The notes beneath the pieces were generated by a model. The model saw only the letters and a program-made list of their open reading frames with translations. It was not told the DNA's origin and made no database searches. A stretch of DNA of 64,000 bases, taken from the NCBI RefSeq assembly GCF_050485565.1, contig NZ_JBJHBQ010000008.1, positions 62,001 through 126,000 of the forward strand. Direction: 5' to 3'. Every line of letters begins with the position of its first letter. Positions within the stretch are counted from its first letter, which is position 1. Position numbers and translations under genes: made by a program. This document shows, one piece after another, positions 34,207 through 41,740 of this stretch. Source of the DNA: Glycocaulis sp050485565. GTDB taxonomy: Bacteria > Pseudomonadota > Alphaproteobacteria > Caulobacterales > Maricaulaceae.

Positions 34207-34473
34207 TCAGGCTTGATGGGCGTCACCAGGCTTCTGGCCGCCAGTAAACAGGCGTATCAGCCAGTGACGGTTCGCAAACGCTGTCCAGCCCAGAACGAGC
34301 ATGGTCAGCCAGAAAAGCGCCTCGGTCGCCAGGGCCGCTGCAATCAGCGCAACCACAAAAACCGCCCGCGGCGCGTCCAAAAAATACGCGGCTCCCGCAC
34401 CCGTCCACGCCAGCAATGTTGCCGAACCTGCCAGCACGACCAGACCGATGCGAAGTTTCTTTGAGAAAGTCAT
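34207..34473 (-). CDS. Two-to-three-helix membrane protein (module 2, first gene)
   Basis: 88 aa. Begins MTFSKKLRIGLVVLAGSATL with helices about 7-31, 36-58 and possibly 60-66. A strong GGAGGTGA ribosome-binding site lies just upstream, directly downstream of the three operators, so this is the first gene of the module 2 operon. Unknown function. Confidence 0.7.
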   Translation of the reverse strand: MTFSKKLRIGLVVLAGSATLLAWTGAGAAYFLDAPRAVFVVALIAAALATEALFWLTMLVLGWTAFANRHWLIRLFTGGQKPGDAHQA

Positions 34474-34487
34474 AATTCACCTCCGTT

Positions 34488-34543
34488 GTAAAGCGTGCTT
34501 TACGATGTAGCGTCAAGCTCGCTTTACGTCAAGGGTGCTTTAC
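34488..34543 (-). promoter_or_regulatory. Three tandem operators over a sigma-70 promoter (module 2)
   Basis: Minus strand reads three 16-bp units: GTAAAGCACGCTTTAC (34488-34503, perfect palindrome), GTAAAGCGAGCTTGAC (34512-34527) and GTAAAGCACCCTTGAC (34528-34543). The last two abut; an 8-bp gap holds the -10 (TACATC, 34509-34504), with TTGACG (34532-34527) as the -35 and a 17-bp spacer. Consensus GTAAAGC-N2-GCTTTAC. Geometry implies cooperative autorepression by the small XRE protein. Confidence 0.75.
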
Positions 34544-34565
34544 AACTTTTTTGCGGAGCGGTGGA

Positions 34566-34823
34566 TCAACCTTCGATGGCTTGAGCGGTGACCCCGTAGG
34601 AAGCACCTATAAGTGGTGCTGTGTCGTGAAATGAGTGGCATGGAGCTATGAAGTGCAGCTGGTCCCCGTCGCGATTTAGCTCTCGAACACCTTGAACGCC
34701 TTGAAGCTGAGCAACGGCTTCCTCCAACGCCGACTCTCGCAACTCGTCATCGATATTGGGCGCCACTGTGAGGATCATGCGGCAGCATGAGACCTCCGGA
34801 GCATCACAGGCCGCCAGAAACAT
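34566..34823 (-). CDS. Hypothetical lipoprotein-like protein, start disrupted
   Basis: 85 aa from the first in-frame ATG, beginning MFLAACDAPEVSCC. The frame upstream, without a start codon, reads KLIFLAAMFLAAC, a good lipoprotein signal with LAAC lipobox. An ATG at 34864-34862 lies one base out of frame from it. So either a noncanonical start is used or a one-base indel has separated the start from the gene. Body has a small alpha/beta look with no known family. Confidence 0.45.
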   Translation of the reverse strand: MFLAACDAPEVSCCRMILTVAPNIDDELRESALEEAVAQLQGVQGVRELNRDGDQLHFIAPCHSFHDTAPLIGASYGVTAQAIEG

Positions 34824-34874
34824 GGCGGCAAGGAAGATCAGCTTTGCGGACGTCCGGATTACATGCGTGCCTTG

Positions 34875-35081
34875 TCACTCTAACCAGACGCGACTCTTTT
34901 TGTTATACAAATAATAACGCCTTAAAAAATGAACAGATAAGCTACAGAACAACAATATAATAAATGATACAAAAATTAATATATATTCGAAATATCCGAA
35001 AAACATCATGTGCACAAAAATAACAAATACTGGAGCAATCAGCGAGACATCATACCAATCATTCCACCACCTTAAATTCAT
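34875..35081 (-). CDS. Small AT-rich membrane protein
   Basis: 68 aa, two membrane segments (VSLIAPVFVIFVHMMFFGYF and ILIFVSFIILLFCSLSVHFL, overlapping regions about 12-52) and a Lys/Arg/Tyr-rich tail. Start at 35081 with GAGGT 8 nt upstream. Base composition is far lower in GC than any neighbour, which suggests recent transfer. Follows the 75-aa gene by 5 bp. No family recognised. Confidence 0.6.
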   Translation of the reverse strand: MNLRWWNDWYDVSLIAPVFVIFVHMMFFGYFEYILIFVSFIILLFCSLSVHFLRRYYLYNKKSRVWLE

Positions 35082-35086
35082 TGTTA

Positions 35087-35314
35087 CTACCTCACGAAAA
35101 ACATTATGAGCATCGTATACACGAGAAAATATACGAAAAACACAACGGATGCTTTCTTGAATTCTGCGTGTGATTTGCCCATTCGAACAATAACATATAT
35201 GAATCCCATTGCTGTACACAAAATATAGAGATACATTCCTCTGAAATCTAAAGCCATTTGTACTGAAACGGCAATTGCAACCAACCCTAGAAGCAGCAAC
35301 AAGAAAATTCGCAT
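35087..35314 (-). CDS. Small AT-rich membrane protein with signal-like N-terminus
   Basis: 75 aa: MRIFLLLLLGLVAIAVSVQM, then MYLYILCTAMGFIYVIVRMG and VVFFVYFLVYTMLIMFFV. Three hydrophobic segments. Low GC like its downstream neighbour at 34875, with which it forms a likely two-gene unit. Unknown function; possibly an immunity- or holin-like small membrane protein, but there is no toxin gene adjacent to support it. Confidence 0.6.
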   Translation of the reverse strand: MRIFLLLLLGLVAIAVSVQMALDFRGMYLYILCTAMGFIYVIVRMGKSHAEFKKASVVFFVYFLVYTMLIMFFVR

Positions 35315-35408
35315 TTTGTAACTACCCAAGACCGTTCATTCGAAACAACTTGCGCATGCCCGCATCCCGTTCAATTTCATCTGCTGCTGAGCTGGCGCAT
35401 CAGGGTCG

Positions 35409-35425
35409 CCTTATGCGGCATAAGG
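35409..35425. promoter_or_regulatory. 17-bp perfect palindrome
   Basis: CCTTATGC-g-GCATAAGG, flanked symmetrically by GGTCG / GGTCG direct copies. Lies in the 35330-35510 gap, about 95 bp upstream of the AT-rich gene pair. Reads as an operator but its owner is unknown. The rest of this gap shows no ORF I can support. Confidence 0.5.
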
Positions 35426-35510
35426 GTCGGTCTGGCATGATCTGTTAATCCACTATCGCAACTCACGAATGATCAGCTCGATTTCCGGCCGCTTCAAGTG
35501 CGACCCACAA

Positions 35511-35540
35511 GAAAAAAACCGGGCCCCTTTCGGAGCCCGG
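35511..35540 (-). terminator. Terminator after peroxiredoxin
   Basis: Minus strand stem CCGGGCTCC-gaaa-GGGGCCCGG followed by TTTTTTTC, starting about 30 bp after the peroxiredoxin stop codon. Classic Rho-independent structure. Confidence 0.85.
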
Positions 35541-35569
35541 CCTTTCCGGCATTCCTGCAATGAGCGCGC

Positions 35570-36205
35570 CTACTTGTTCGGTTGCGGCGTGACGCGCAGG
35601 TATGGCTTGATCTTCTTGTAGCCCTTGGGGAAGAGCTTGTCGGCGTCTTCGTCGGAGAGGCTTGGCACCACGATCACGTCATCGCCATCGGTCCAGTTCA
35701 CCGGCGTGGCCACCTTGTAGCCATCGGTGAGCTGCAACGAGTCGATCAGGCGCAGCACTTCGGTGAAATTGCGCCCTGCGCTCGGCGGATAGGTGAAGGT
35801 GGCGCGGATCTTCTTGTTCGGGTCGATCACATAGACGGCGCGCACCGTTACCTTGGGATCGGCCTTCGGGTGGATCATCGTGTAAAGGGTGGAGACCTCC
35901 TTGTTCACGTCCGCGATGATCGGGAAGTTCATCGCCGTGCCTTGCGTCTCCTCGATGTCCTTGATCCACGCCTTGTGCTGGTCGAGCGGATCGACCGAGA
36001 GCGCGATGGCCTTGGCGTTTCGCTTCGCGAACTCGTCTTTCAGCTTGGCGGTAAAGCCGAGCTCGGTGGTGCAGACGGGCGTGAAATCAGCCGGGTGGGA
36101 GAAGAACACCACCCATTTATCGCCGATCCAGTCATGGAAGCGGATAGGGCCTTCGGTGGTGTCGGCGGTGAAGTCCGGGGCGGTATCGCCGAGGAGAAGG
36201 GACAT
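35570..36205 (-). CDS. 1-Cys peroxiredoxin (Prx6 family)
   Basis: 211 aa. Reduces H2O2 and alkyl hydroperoxides. Peroxidatic motif HPADFTPVCTTELGFTAKL (Cys about residue 45) preceded by FHDWIGDKWVVFFSH; the C-terminal domain has YPPSAGRNFTEVLRLIDSLQ and ends KKIKPYLRVT, typical of Prx6. No resolving Cys seen. Single-gene unit ended by the terminator at 35511. Confidence 0.94.
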   Translation of the reverse strand: MSLLLGDTAPDFTADTTEGPIRFHDWIGDKWVVFFSHPADFTPVCTTELGFTAKLKDEFAKRNAKAIALSVDPLDQHKAWIKDIEETQGTAMNFPIIADVNKEVSTLYTMIHPKADPKVTVRAVYVIDPNKKIRATFTYPPSAGRNFTEVLRLIDSLQLTDGYKVATPVNWTDGDDVIVVPSLSDEDADKLFPKGYKKIKPYLRVTPQPNK

Positions 36206-36323
36206 GCAGATGCTCCAGATTGTTTGCTGGCGGAACGTTAAGCGCTTTACTTAGGAAGCAGGCTTGGGCGATGTAAGGCCATCGCGCCTCCACCCCTCAT
36301 TCAGAATTACTGGCGGACCCATT

Positions 36324-36812
36324 ATGCCCAGCCTGATCATCATGCGCCATGCCAAAGCCGTCGACCGGATGGAGGCCGAGGACGATTTCGAACGCGGGCT
36401 CACGCCGCGCGGCCACGCGGATGCCGCGCGCGCCGCACAGGAGATGCACAATGCAGGGCTCAGGGCCGAGCTGGCGCTGGTCTCCCCTGCCCGGCGCACA
36501 CGCGAGACCTACAAGCCGCTGGCCGCCATCTTCCCCGATGCAGTGATCGAAGACCCGATGGCGCTCTACCATGCCTCACGCGAAATGCTGGAGCGGGCCG
36601 TGACCGAAGCGCTGGACACCGGCGTGAAGGCTATCGTGCTGGTCGGGCATAATCCCGGCATAGGCGAATTTGCCCACGGGCTTGCGGCGCGGGCCGAAGC
36701 GATGGAGGGCGTGCCCTATGGCTGGCCAACCAGCGCCGCCATCGCCTTTGATCTGGCCGATGCCAGCCTGTCCCGGCCCAACCGCACTTTCCTGTTCAAT
36801 CCGAAGGCGTAG
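36324..36812 (+). CDS. sixA: SixA-family phosphohistidine phosphatase
   Basis: 162 aa. Histidine phosphatase fold with the RHG-type nucleophile motif IIMRHAKA (about 5-12), RGLTPRGHADA, SPARRTRET and a second catalytic His in VLVGHNPGIGE (about 113-123). SixA-like enzymes dephosphorylate Hpt phosphohistidine in phosphorelays. ATG 36324 follows a non-conserved upstream extension. Confidence 0.88.
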   Translation: MPSLIIMRHAKAVDRMEAEDDFERGLTPRGHADAARAAQEMHNAGLRAELALVSPARRTRETYKPLAAIFPDAVIEDPMALYHASREMLERAVTEALDTGVKAIVLVGHNPGIGEFAHGLAARAEAMEGVPYGWPTSAAIAFDLADASLSRPNRTFLFNPKA

Positions 36813-36835
36813 CCGGAATCGATTCGCCTTAAAGG

Positions 36836-36849
36836 TTAATTTGCGTTAA
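36836..36849 (+). promoter_or_regulatory. CtrA-like site before GT2 gene
   Basis: TTAA-tttgcg-TTAACC with spacer 6 rather than 7, 33 bp upstream of the glycosyltransferase ATG; a third TTAA lies at 36829. Downstream half TTAACCAT is a good CtrA half. Spacing makes it tentative. Confidence 0.4.
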
Positions 36850-36882
36850 CCATACCGGCCGTTTCGCAAGGAACAGGCGGCT

Positions 36883-38415
36883 ATGGGGCATGCTATCGGG
36901 CAGAGATTGCGGCGCGCGCCGTTACCGGCGCCCACCCCGTCCAGTGCGATCATGGCCACGCGCAGCCATGCGCAGGCCTACCGGGCTGCCTACGCCCTTG
37001 CAGACGAAAACCCGCAGGCCAGCGCAGTCCATCCGCTGGCTGTGCCTCATGCCCTGTGGGCCGGGCCTGCCAGCTTTCTGATCATTCTGGAGCTGATAAG
37101 CGCAGGTGCCGGGCTGGCCGTGCTGGGCCTGCTGGCCGCTTTCCTGTTTCTGGGCGTTGCCGGCTTGCGCCTGGCCGCTTCGATACTGCCCGCCCGTACC
37201 AGCCCGCGCCGCACTTTGTTTACCCATGCGCTGCCCTCGGTGACCGTGCTGGTAGCGCTTCACCGGGAGGCATCTGTCGTTGCCGGTCTGGTCGATCAGC
37301 TGGCGCGCATGGACTATCCGCGCGAGCGCATGGATGTGGCACTGGCCATCGAAGCCGATGACTGGGAGACGCTGAGCGCCGCCCACGCCGCCGCTAAAGC
37401 CAATGCCAGCCGCCTGCCCGTGCGCGTCATGGCGGTACCGCCCGTGGGTCCGCGCACCAAACCCAAGGCGCTCAATTTCGCGCTGCAGCGCACGACAGGC
37501 GAGCTGGTCGCCGTCTATGACGCGGAAGACGCCCCTGCTCCGCAGCAACTGCGTGCCGCGGCAGAAGCGTTTGCGGCAGACCCGGCGCTGGGCTGCGTGC
37601 AGGCCCCTCTGGGCTGGTATAATCGGTCGGAAAACTGGCTGACGCGCATGTTCGCGCTGGAATATGCCGCGCAATTCCATGTTGTCCTGCCGCTTTTCCT
37701 GCGGATGGGCTGGCCGCTGCCGCTGGGCGGCACCAGCAATGTCTTCTCGCGCGATGCCCTTATGGTCTGCGGGGGCTGGGATGCCCACAACGTCACCGAG
37801 GATGCGGATCTGGGTTTCCGGCTGGCACGCCATGGCTGGAAAACCGGGATGATAGATCACGGCACGCTGGAGGAAGCGCCCGTTACGCGACACGCCTGGA
37901 CGCACCAGCGCAGCCGATGGCTGAAAGGTCATGCGATCAGCTGGTGTGTGCAGATGCGCCAGCCCGGCGGGCTTGTCAGCGAGAGTGGATTTGGCGGGCT
38001 TGTATCCCTGCAGGCATCGCTGGGCATGAATGTCGTGAGTGCGCTGGTACACGGGCCGGCGGCTCTCTTCATCATCTGGATGACCGCCAGCAGCCTTGCC
38101 GCCGCCAGCCTGCCCTGGATCGTGCTGCCTGCGCTGGCCGGATATGGCGCGGCGATACTCGCTGCGGCCACCGGTGCACGCCGGGCCGGGTTCAAGCCGC
38201 TGGCGCGCGATCTTGCCATGCTGCCCGCCTACTGGCTGCTACAGACGCCCGCCGCCATCCGGGGCTTGCGCGAGATTGGCAGCCAACCTTATGTGTGGGC
38301 GAAGACCGAACACGGCATTACCGCCCAGCACAGGATGGCCCCTGATGAGCCTTACCCTCACGCTCATCCTGATGATCGCGGCGCTGGCCCTGTTTGCTTT
38401 CAGCGCGTGGCGTAG
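36883..38415 (+). CDS. GT2 processive glycosyltransferase (cellulose-synthase-like)
   Basis: 510-aa inner-membrane enzyme. N-terminal helices (about 59-100), then the GT2 catalytic domain: TVLVALHREASVVAGLV, AIEADDWET, the metal-binding DAE in VYDAEDAPAP (about 207-216), TEDADLGFRLAR and the QxxRW motif in HQRSRWLKGH (about 342-351). Three C-terminal helices follow. It extends a polysaccharide from a nucleotide sugar; product unknown. Its last 71 nt overlap the small membrane gene at 38345. Confidence 0.88.
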   Translation: MGHAIGQRLRRAPLPAPTPSSAIMATRSHAQAYRAAYALADENPQASAVHPLAVPHALWAGPASFLIILELISAGAGLAVLGLLAAFLFLGVAGLRLAASILPARTSPRRTLFTHALPSVTVLVALHREASVVAGLVDQLARMDYPRERMDVALAIEADDWETLSAAHAAAKANASRLPVRVMAVPPVGPRTKPKALNFALQRTTGELVAVYDAEDAPAPQQLRAAAEAFAADPALGCVQAPLGWYNRSENWLTRMFALEYAAQFHVVLPLFLRMGWPLPLGGTSNVFSRDALMVCGGWDAHNVTEDADLGFRLARHGWKTGMIDHGTLEEAPVTRHAWTHQRSRWLKGHAISWCVQMRQPGGLVSESGFGGLVSLQASLGMNVVSALVHGPAALFIIWMTASSLAAASLPWIVLPALAGYGAAILAAATGARRAGFKPLARDLAMLPAYWLLQTPAAIRGLREIGSQPYVWAKTEHGITAQHRMAPDEPYPHAHPDDRGAGPVCFQRVA

Positions 38416-38563
38416 CGGAAGGCCGTGGAACCCGGTGCACGGGCCACGCATGGTGCCGTGGACGCTGATCTGCATCGCTCTTGCGATCTTCCTGCTGCTC
38501 TTGCTGGCCCATCTGCTTAGCTTTATCGGCATAGAAACCGGCCAGCGCGTGCGGACCTTCTAG
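38345..38563 (+). CDS. Small membrane protein overlapping GT2 gene
   Basis: 72 aa, two helices (LTLTLILMIAALALFAFSA and TLICIALAIFLLLLLAHLLS) joined by a conserved-looking loop WNPVHGPRMVPW. Begins inside the end of the glycosyltransferase in another frame (overlap 71 nt), so the two are likely co-translated. The two-helix design with a hydrophilic loop supports a real gene. Could be a GT accessory subunit, by position only. Confidence 0.65.
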   Translation: MSLTLTLILMIAALALFAFSAWRSGRPWNPVHGPRMVPWTLICIALAIFLLLLLAHLLSFIGIETGQRVRTF

Positions 38564-39201
38564 AAGGACGCGGCAATCAGCCCGGCGAACAGCGCGGCAA
38601 AAAGCGCGATCAGCAGCCACCGGCCCCAGCGGGGAAGCCACAGCCAGCCCGCCACGATCCGGTCTCCCACCGCATAGAGCACCAGCCCCATCGCGAAATA
38701 GCGCAGGCCCCGCCCCAGCGTGATGGCCAGCGCGAACCACACCCCGCCAACGCCTGCCAGCCCCGCAGCCAGGCTGGTCAGCTGTACCGGGACAGGGGTC
38801 AGCATGGCGGCAAATACCGCCAGAGCGCCGCCCGTCTCGATGCGCGCACGCGCGTCCGACAGGGTTGCTGCCGCGCCGCTATCATCAACGATCATCGGCG
38901 CGATGGCATCAAAGGCCAGCCGGGCCAGCGTGTAGACCAGCAGCCCGCCCAGAATCGACCCCAGAGCCGCTGCTGCCGCTGCCGGAAAGACAAAGCGGCG
39001 CCCGCGCAGCATCTGGGCGGCCAACGGCAGGGCGACCGGCCAGGGAAAGATCGTGGAATCGATGAAAGAGCCAACGAAGAGCGCAGGCACGGCCCATTTT
39101 CCCCTCGCCGCGCGTATCAGGCGCAGGCGGATCAGCCGCACGGTTCGCGACCAGCCTGAGGGGCGCGATCTCGATGCGGGGCGGGTATCGGGCTTGCTCA
39201 T
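38560..39201 (-). CDS. YqaA/VTT-family membrane protein
   Basis: 213 aa. Arg-rich N-terminus, then the family start KWAVPALFVGSFIDSTIFPW and AAAAAALGSILGGLLVYTLA, TPVPVQLTSLAAGLAGV, the VTT (DedA/SNARE-associated) pattern. Probably a lipid or ion transport-related membrane protein. ATG 39201 preferred to a GTG at 39204. Convergent with the 72-aa gene. Confidence 0.82.
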   Translation of the reverse strand: MSKPDTRPASRSRPSGWSRTVRLIRLRLIRAARGKWAVPALFVGSFIDSTIFPWPVALPLAAQMLRGRRFVFPAAAAAALGSILGGLLVYTLARLAFDAIAPMIVDDSGAAATLSDARARIETGGALAVFAAMLTPVPVQLTSLAAGLAGVGGVWFALAITLGRGLRYFAMGLVLYAVGDRIVAGWLWLPRWGRWLLIALFAALFAGLIAASF

Positions 39202-39255
39202 CACCAGCCGGTCTTTACCCGCTTGGCGGCGGCGCGCAAAAGCGGCCTAACGCCG

Positions 39256-40026
39256 CTACCCACCCGGCAGGCCGGTCTGGAAGCTTTCCACCAGAGAGCC
39301 GGTCACCAGACGCCAGCCATCCACCAGTACGAAGAAGATCAGTTTGAACGGCAGCGAGATGATGATTGGCGGCAGCATCATCATACCCATCGACATCAGG
39401 ATGGAGGCCACCACCAGGTCGATAATCAGGAAGGGGATGAAAAGCAGGAAACCGATCTCGAAGGCCCGGCGCAGCTCGGAGATCATGAAGGCGGGCGCGA
39501 CCACATGCAGCGGCGTGGCTTCGGGCGTCTCCACCTCCACCTGCGCGATGTCGAAAAACAGCGCCAGATCATCCTCGCGCGTATGGGCGAGCATGAACAT
39601 CTTTACCGGCGAGGTGGTGCGCTCGAACGCCTCCTCGGTTTCGATCTCGCCATCCAGATAAGGCTGGATGCCCTCGCCATAGGCTTGTGTGAAAACCGGT
39701 GCCATGATGAAGGCGGTAAGGAACAGGGCGAGCGAAACCAGCACCGCATTGGGCGGGCTCTGCTGCAGGCCGACCGCCGTACGCAGCAGGGACAGCACGA
39801 CGATAATGCGCACAAAGCTCGTCGTCATGATGAGGATGGACGGAGCCAGAGACAGCACCGTCAACAGGATGACGAGCTGGATCACCCGCTCGGTCAGGCC
39901 ATCCTCCTCGCCGACATCAATGCTGATTGACTGCGCCTCGGCCATGCCGCCAAACGCCAGCCCGGCCAGCAGCAGGGCGAGCGCGAGGCTCCAGAAAAGC
40001 GCCGGTCCGGACCGCAACCACGCCAT
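39256..40026 (-). CDS. fliP: Flagellar export gate protein FliP
   Basis: 256 aa. Signal peptide and membrane helices with FliP signatures: VILLTVLSLAPSILIMTTSF (about 51-70), RIIVVLSLLRTAVGLQQSPPN, and C-terminal FLIIDLVVASILMSMGMMML and PFKLIFFVLVDGW. Component of the FliPQR export gate of the flagellar type III apparatus. Start overlaps fliO by one base; no fliQ/fliR follows here, a split from the usual fliOPQR order. Confidence 0.97.
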   Translation of the reverse strand: MAWLRSGPALFWSLALALLLAGLAFGGMAEAQSISIDVGEEDGLTERVIQLVILLTVLSLAPSILIMTTSFVRIIVVLSLLRTAVGLQQSPPNAVLVSLALFLTAFIMAPVFTQAYGEGIQPYLDGEIETEEAFERTTSPVKMFMLAHTREDDLALFFDIAQVEVETPEATPLHVVAPAFMISELRRAFEIGFLLFIPFLIIDLVVASILMSMGMMMLPPIIISLPFKLIFFVLVDGWRLVTGSLVESFQTGLPGG

Positions 40027-40358
40027 CAGGACGGGTCCTGCTGCGCGGTGTCATCGGCAATACCCGGCTCCACCGGCTCAAAGCGCGGCGGGGCGGGACG
40101 CCGGTCCAGAACCGTCTCGCCAGCCAGCCCCAGCAGAATCACATGCTCCTCATCATCCACACGCACCAGCACCACGCGGCGGCGTGGATCGAGCATGAGG
40201 GTGGAGGCCACTTCCATGCGGCGCGGCGCATTGGAGCGCTGAATGCTGGGCAGGAAATGGGCCAGCCCTGCCCGCCTCGCCAGCAGTGCCAGCCCGCCAA
40301 GCAGGCCCAGCACGAGCAGAAGCGCCGCGAAATAGCGTCCGAAATCTATTACGTCCAT
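40026..40358 (-). CDS. fliO: Flagellar biosynthesis protein FliO
   Basis: 110 aa. One N-terminal membrane helix (FAALLLVLGLLGGLALLARR, about 9-28), then the FliO cytoplasmic core: RMEVASTLMLDPRRRVVLVR and VILLGLAGETVL. Assists assembly of FliP gate complexes. First gene of fliO-fliP. Divergent from flgB; the CtrA box at 40448 lies about 90 bp upstream and could serve both. Confidence 0.9.
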   Translation of the reverse strand: MDVIDFGRYFAALLLVLGLLGGLALLARRAGLAHFLPSIQRSNAPRRMEVASTLMLDPRRRVVLVRVDDEEHVILLGLAGETVLDRRPAPPRFEPVEPGIADDTAQQDPS

Positions 40359-40447
40359 TTGACGCGCTCCCCGGCGGAAAGGCGCAGCCCCGTGAGCGCC
40401 CGTTCCGTTTTGCGGACTTCAACCGCTAGCGGGAGTCGCGGCTTTGG

Positions 40448-40462
40448 TTAAGCCACTCTTAA
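40448..40462. promoter_or_regulatory. Perfect CtrA box
   Basis: TTAA-gccactc-TTAA, exact N7 spacing, 75 bp upstream of flgB and about 90 bp upstream of divergent fliO. Class II flagellar operons in Caulobacter are CtrA-activated, so both transcription units are candidates. Confidence 0.8.
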
Positions 40463-40537
40463 CCGCATCAGCACAAGGCTTGGGTTGGAGCCTTATGCGC
40501 GCCAGAACGGCCAGCGCGAAAACAGGAAGCAAAACGC

Positions 40538-40957
40538 ATGCGTCCGGACGACATTCCAGTCCTTGGCATTCTGCGCCAGGCGCTCGGCTATCACTCCGAC
40601 CGCCAGCGCGTGATCGCGGAAAACGTCGCCAACGCGAATACGCCCGGCTATGTCCCCGGCGACATTCCGCAAAGCGAGTTCGAGCGCGCCCTGTCCGGCG
40701 CACAGACCACGCGCCGGGTCACGCTGAGCGCCACCGAAGCGGGCCATATTCAGGGGCGCGTCAATTCTGGCGGATCGGGCGCATGGCGCTCCATGGCAAC
40801 GCCGGACAGTGAAACCACGATCAACGGCAATTCGGTCGTGCTGGAAGAGCAGATGGTGCGCTCCGGCGAGAACCGGATGCGCTTTGAAACCGCGCTGGGG
40901 CTTTACCAGAAGAGCCTGTCACTCATCCGCATGGCGGCCAGAGGGCCGGGCGCGTAA
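40538..40957 (+). CDS. flgB: Flagellar rod protein FlgB
   Basis: 139 aa. Axial-family N-terminus with RQALGYHSDRQRVIAENVAN then ANTPGYVPGDI (about 8-39) and a C-terminal coil EEQMVRSGENRMRFETALGL. Forms the proximal rod with FlgC, FlgF and FliE. First gene of flgB-flgC-fliE under the CtrA box at 40448. Confidence 0.96.
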   Translation: MRPDDIPVLGILRQALGYHSDRQRVIAENVANANTPGYVPGDIPQSEFERALSGAQTTRRVTLSATEAGHIQGRVNSGGSGAWRSMATPDSETTINGNSVVLEEQMVRSGENRMRFETALGLYQKSLSLIRMAARGPGA

Positions 40958-40977
40958 AGGAAAGAAGGATCTGACCC

Positions 40978-41394
40978 ATGTCCAACAACGCATCAGATAC
41001 CTTGCAGATCGCCGCGGCGGGCCTTCGCGCCCAGTCCGCGCGTATGCGCATCATTGCAGAGAACCTGGCCAATGCGTCCTCGACCGGGCGCACACCGGAC
41101 GAAAACCCCTATCAGCGCCAGATGCCGGTTTTCCGCGCCGAGCTGGACCGGGTTACAGGGGCCAACCTGGTGCGCATGAGCGACGTGCGCGCGGACGAAT
41201 CGGATTTCCGTATGGTCTATGAGCCGGGCCACCCGGCCGCCAACGGGGAGGGCTATGTGCGCTATCCCAATGTCTCCAGCCTTATCGAGCTGATGGACAT
41301 GCGCGAGGCACAGCGCTCCTACGAGGCGAACATGAACATGGTGGAAGGCACGCGGCGCATGATGGAGCGCACGCTGGACCTTCTGCGCCGCTAG
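40978..41394 (+). CDS. flgC: Flagellar rod protein FlgC
   Basis: 138 aa. Rod-protein start LQIAAAGLRAQSARMRIIAE and NLANASSTG, then YQRQMPVFRAEL, and the C-terminal FlgC motif NVSSLIELMDMREAQRSYEA (about 94-113). Contacts FlgB; 20 bp downstream of it. Confidence 0.97.
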   Translation: MSNNASDTLQIAAAGLRAQSARMRIIAENLANASSTGRTPDENPYQRQMPVFRAELDRVTGANLVRMSDVRADESDFRMVYEPGHPAANGEGYVRYPNVSSLIELMDMREAQRSYEANMNMVEGTRRMMERTLDLLRR

Positions 41395-41416
41395 AGAATT
41401 GACCGGAGACTGAACG

Positions 41417-41728
41417 ATGGATCTTGCAGCCATCCGCGCCTATGCACAGGCCGCCCGCCAGGTGTCCGACCCGAATGCCACAAGCGCCGCCAGCGCGGGC
41501 AATCCGGTTGCGTCCGGCTTTGGCGATATGGTGATGAACGCGCTGAGCGAGACGCAGGCCGTCATGCAGGCGTCAGAAAGCCTGACCGCACAGAATGCCA
41601 CCGGACAGGCCGAGCTGGTTGATGTCGTCACCGCCATGGCCGCCGCAGAGGTACAGCTGGAAACCGTCATCGCCGTGCGCGATCAGGTGATCCGGGCCTA
41701 TCAGGAAATCCTGCGCATGCCGATCTAG
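41417..41728 (+). CDS. fliE: Hook-basal body complex protein FliE
   Basis: 103 aa. FliE pattern FGDMVMNALSETQAVMQASE (about 35-54), ELVDVVTAMAAAEVQLETVI and VRDQVIRAYQEILRMPI at the end. Links the MS ring to the rod. Last gene of the operon, 22 bp after flgC; convergent with the 1107-aa protein. Confidence 0.96.
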   Translation: MDLAAIRAYAQAARQVSDPNATSAASAGNPVASGFGDMVMNALSETQAVMQASESLTAQNATGQAELVDVVTAMAAAEVQLETVIAVRDQVIRAYQEILRMPI

Positions 41729-41740
41729 AGCGAAATTCGC

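Larger units (their letters stand above)
34860..35345. other. AT-rich accessory patch
   Basis: By eye this stretch is well below the GC of the rest (runs of A and T, AT-rich codons), bounded by normal high-GC sequence on both sides. It holds only the two small membrane ORFs. No transposase, integrase, tRNA or clear direct repeat borders it. Confidence 0.7.

Noticed and set aside
35330..35569. Possible tRNA, integrase scar or attachment site next to the AT-rich patch
   Set aside because: No tRNA-like T-arm or direct repeat found; only a palindrome and the peroxiredoxin terminator are supportable.
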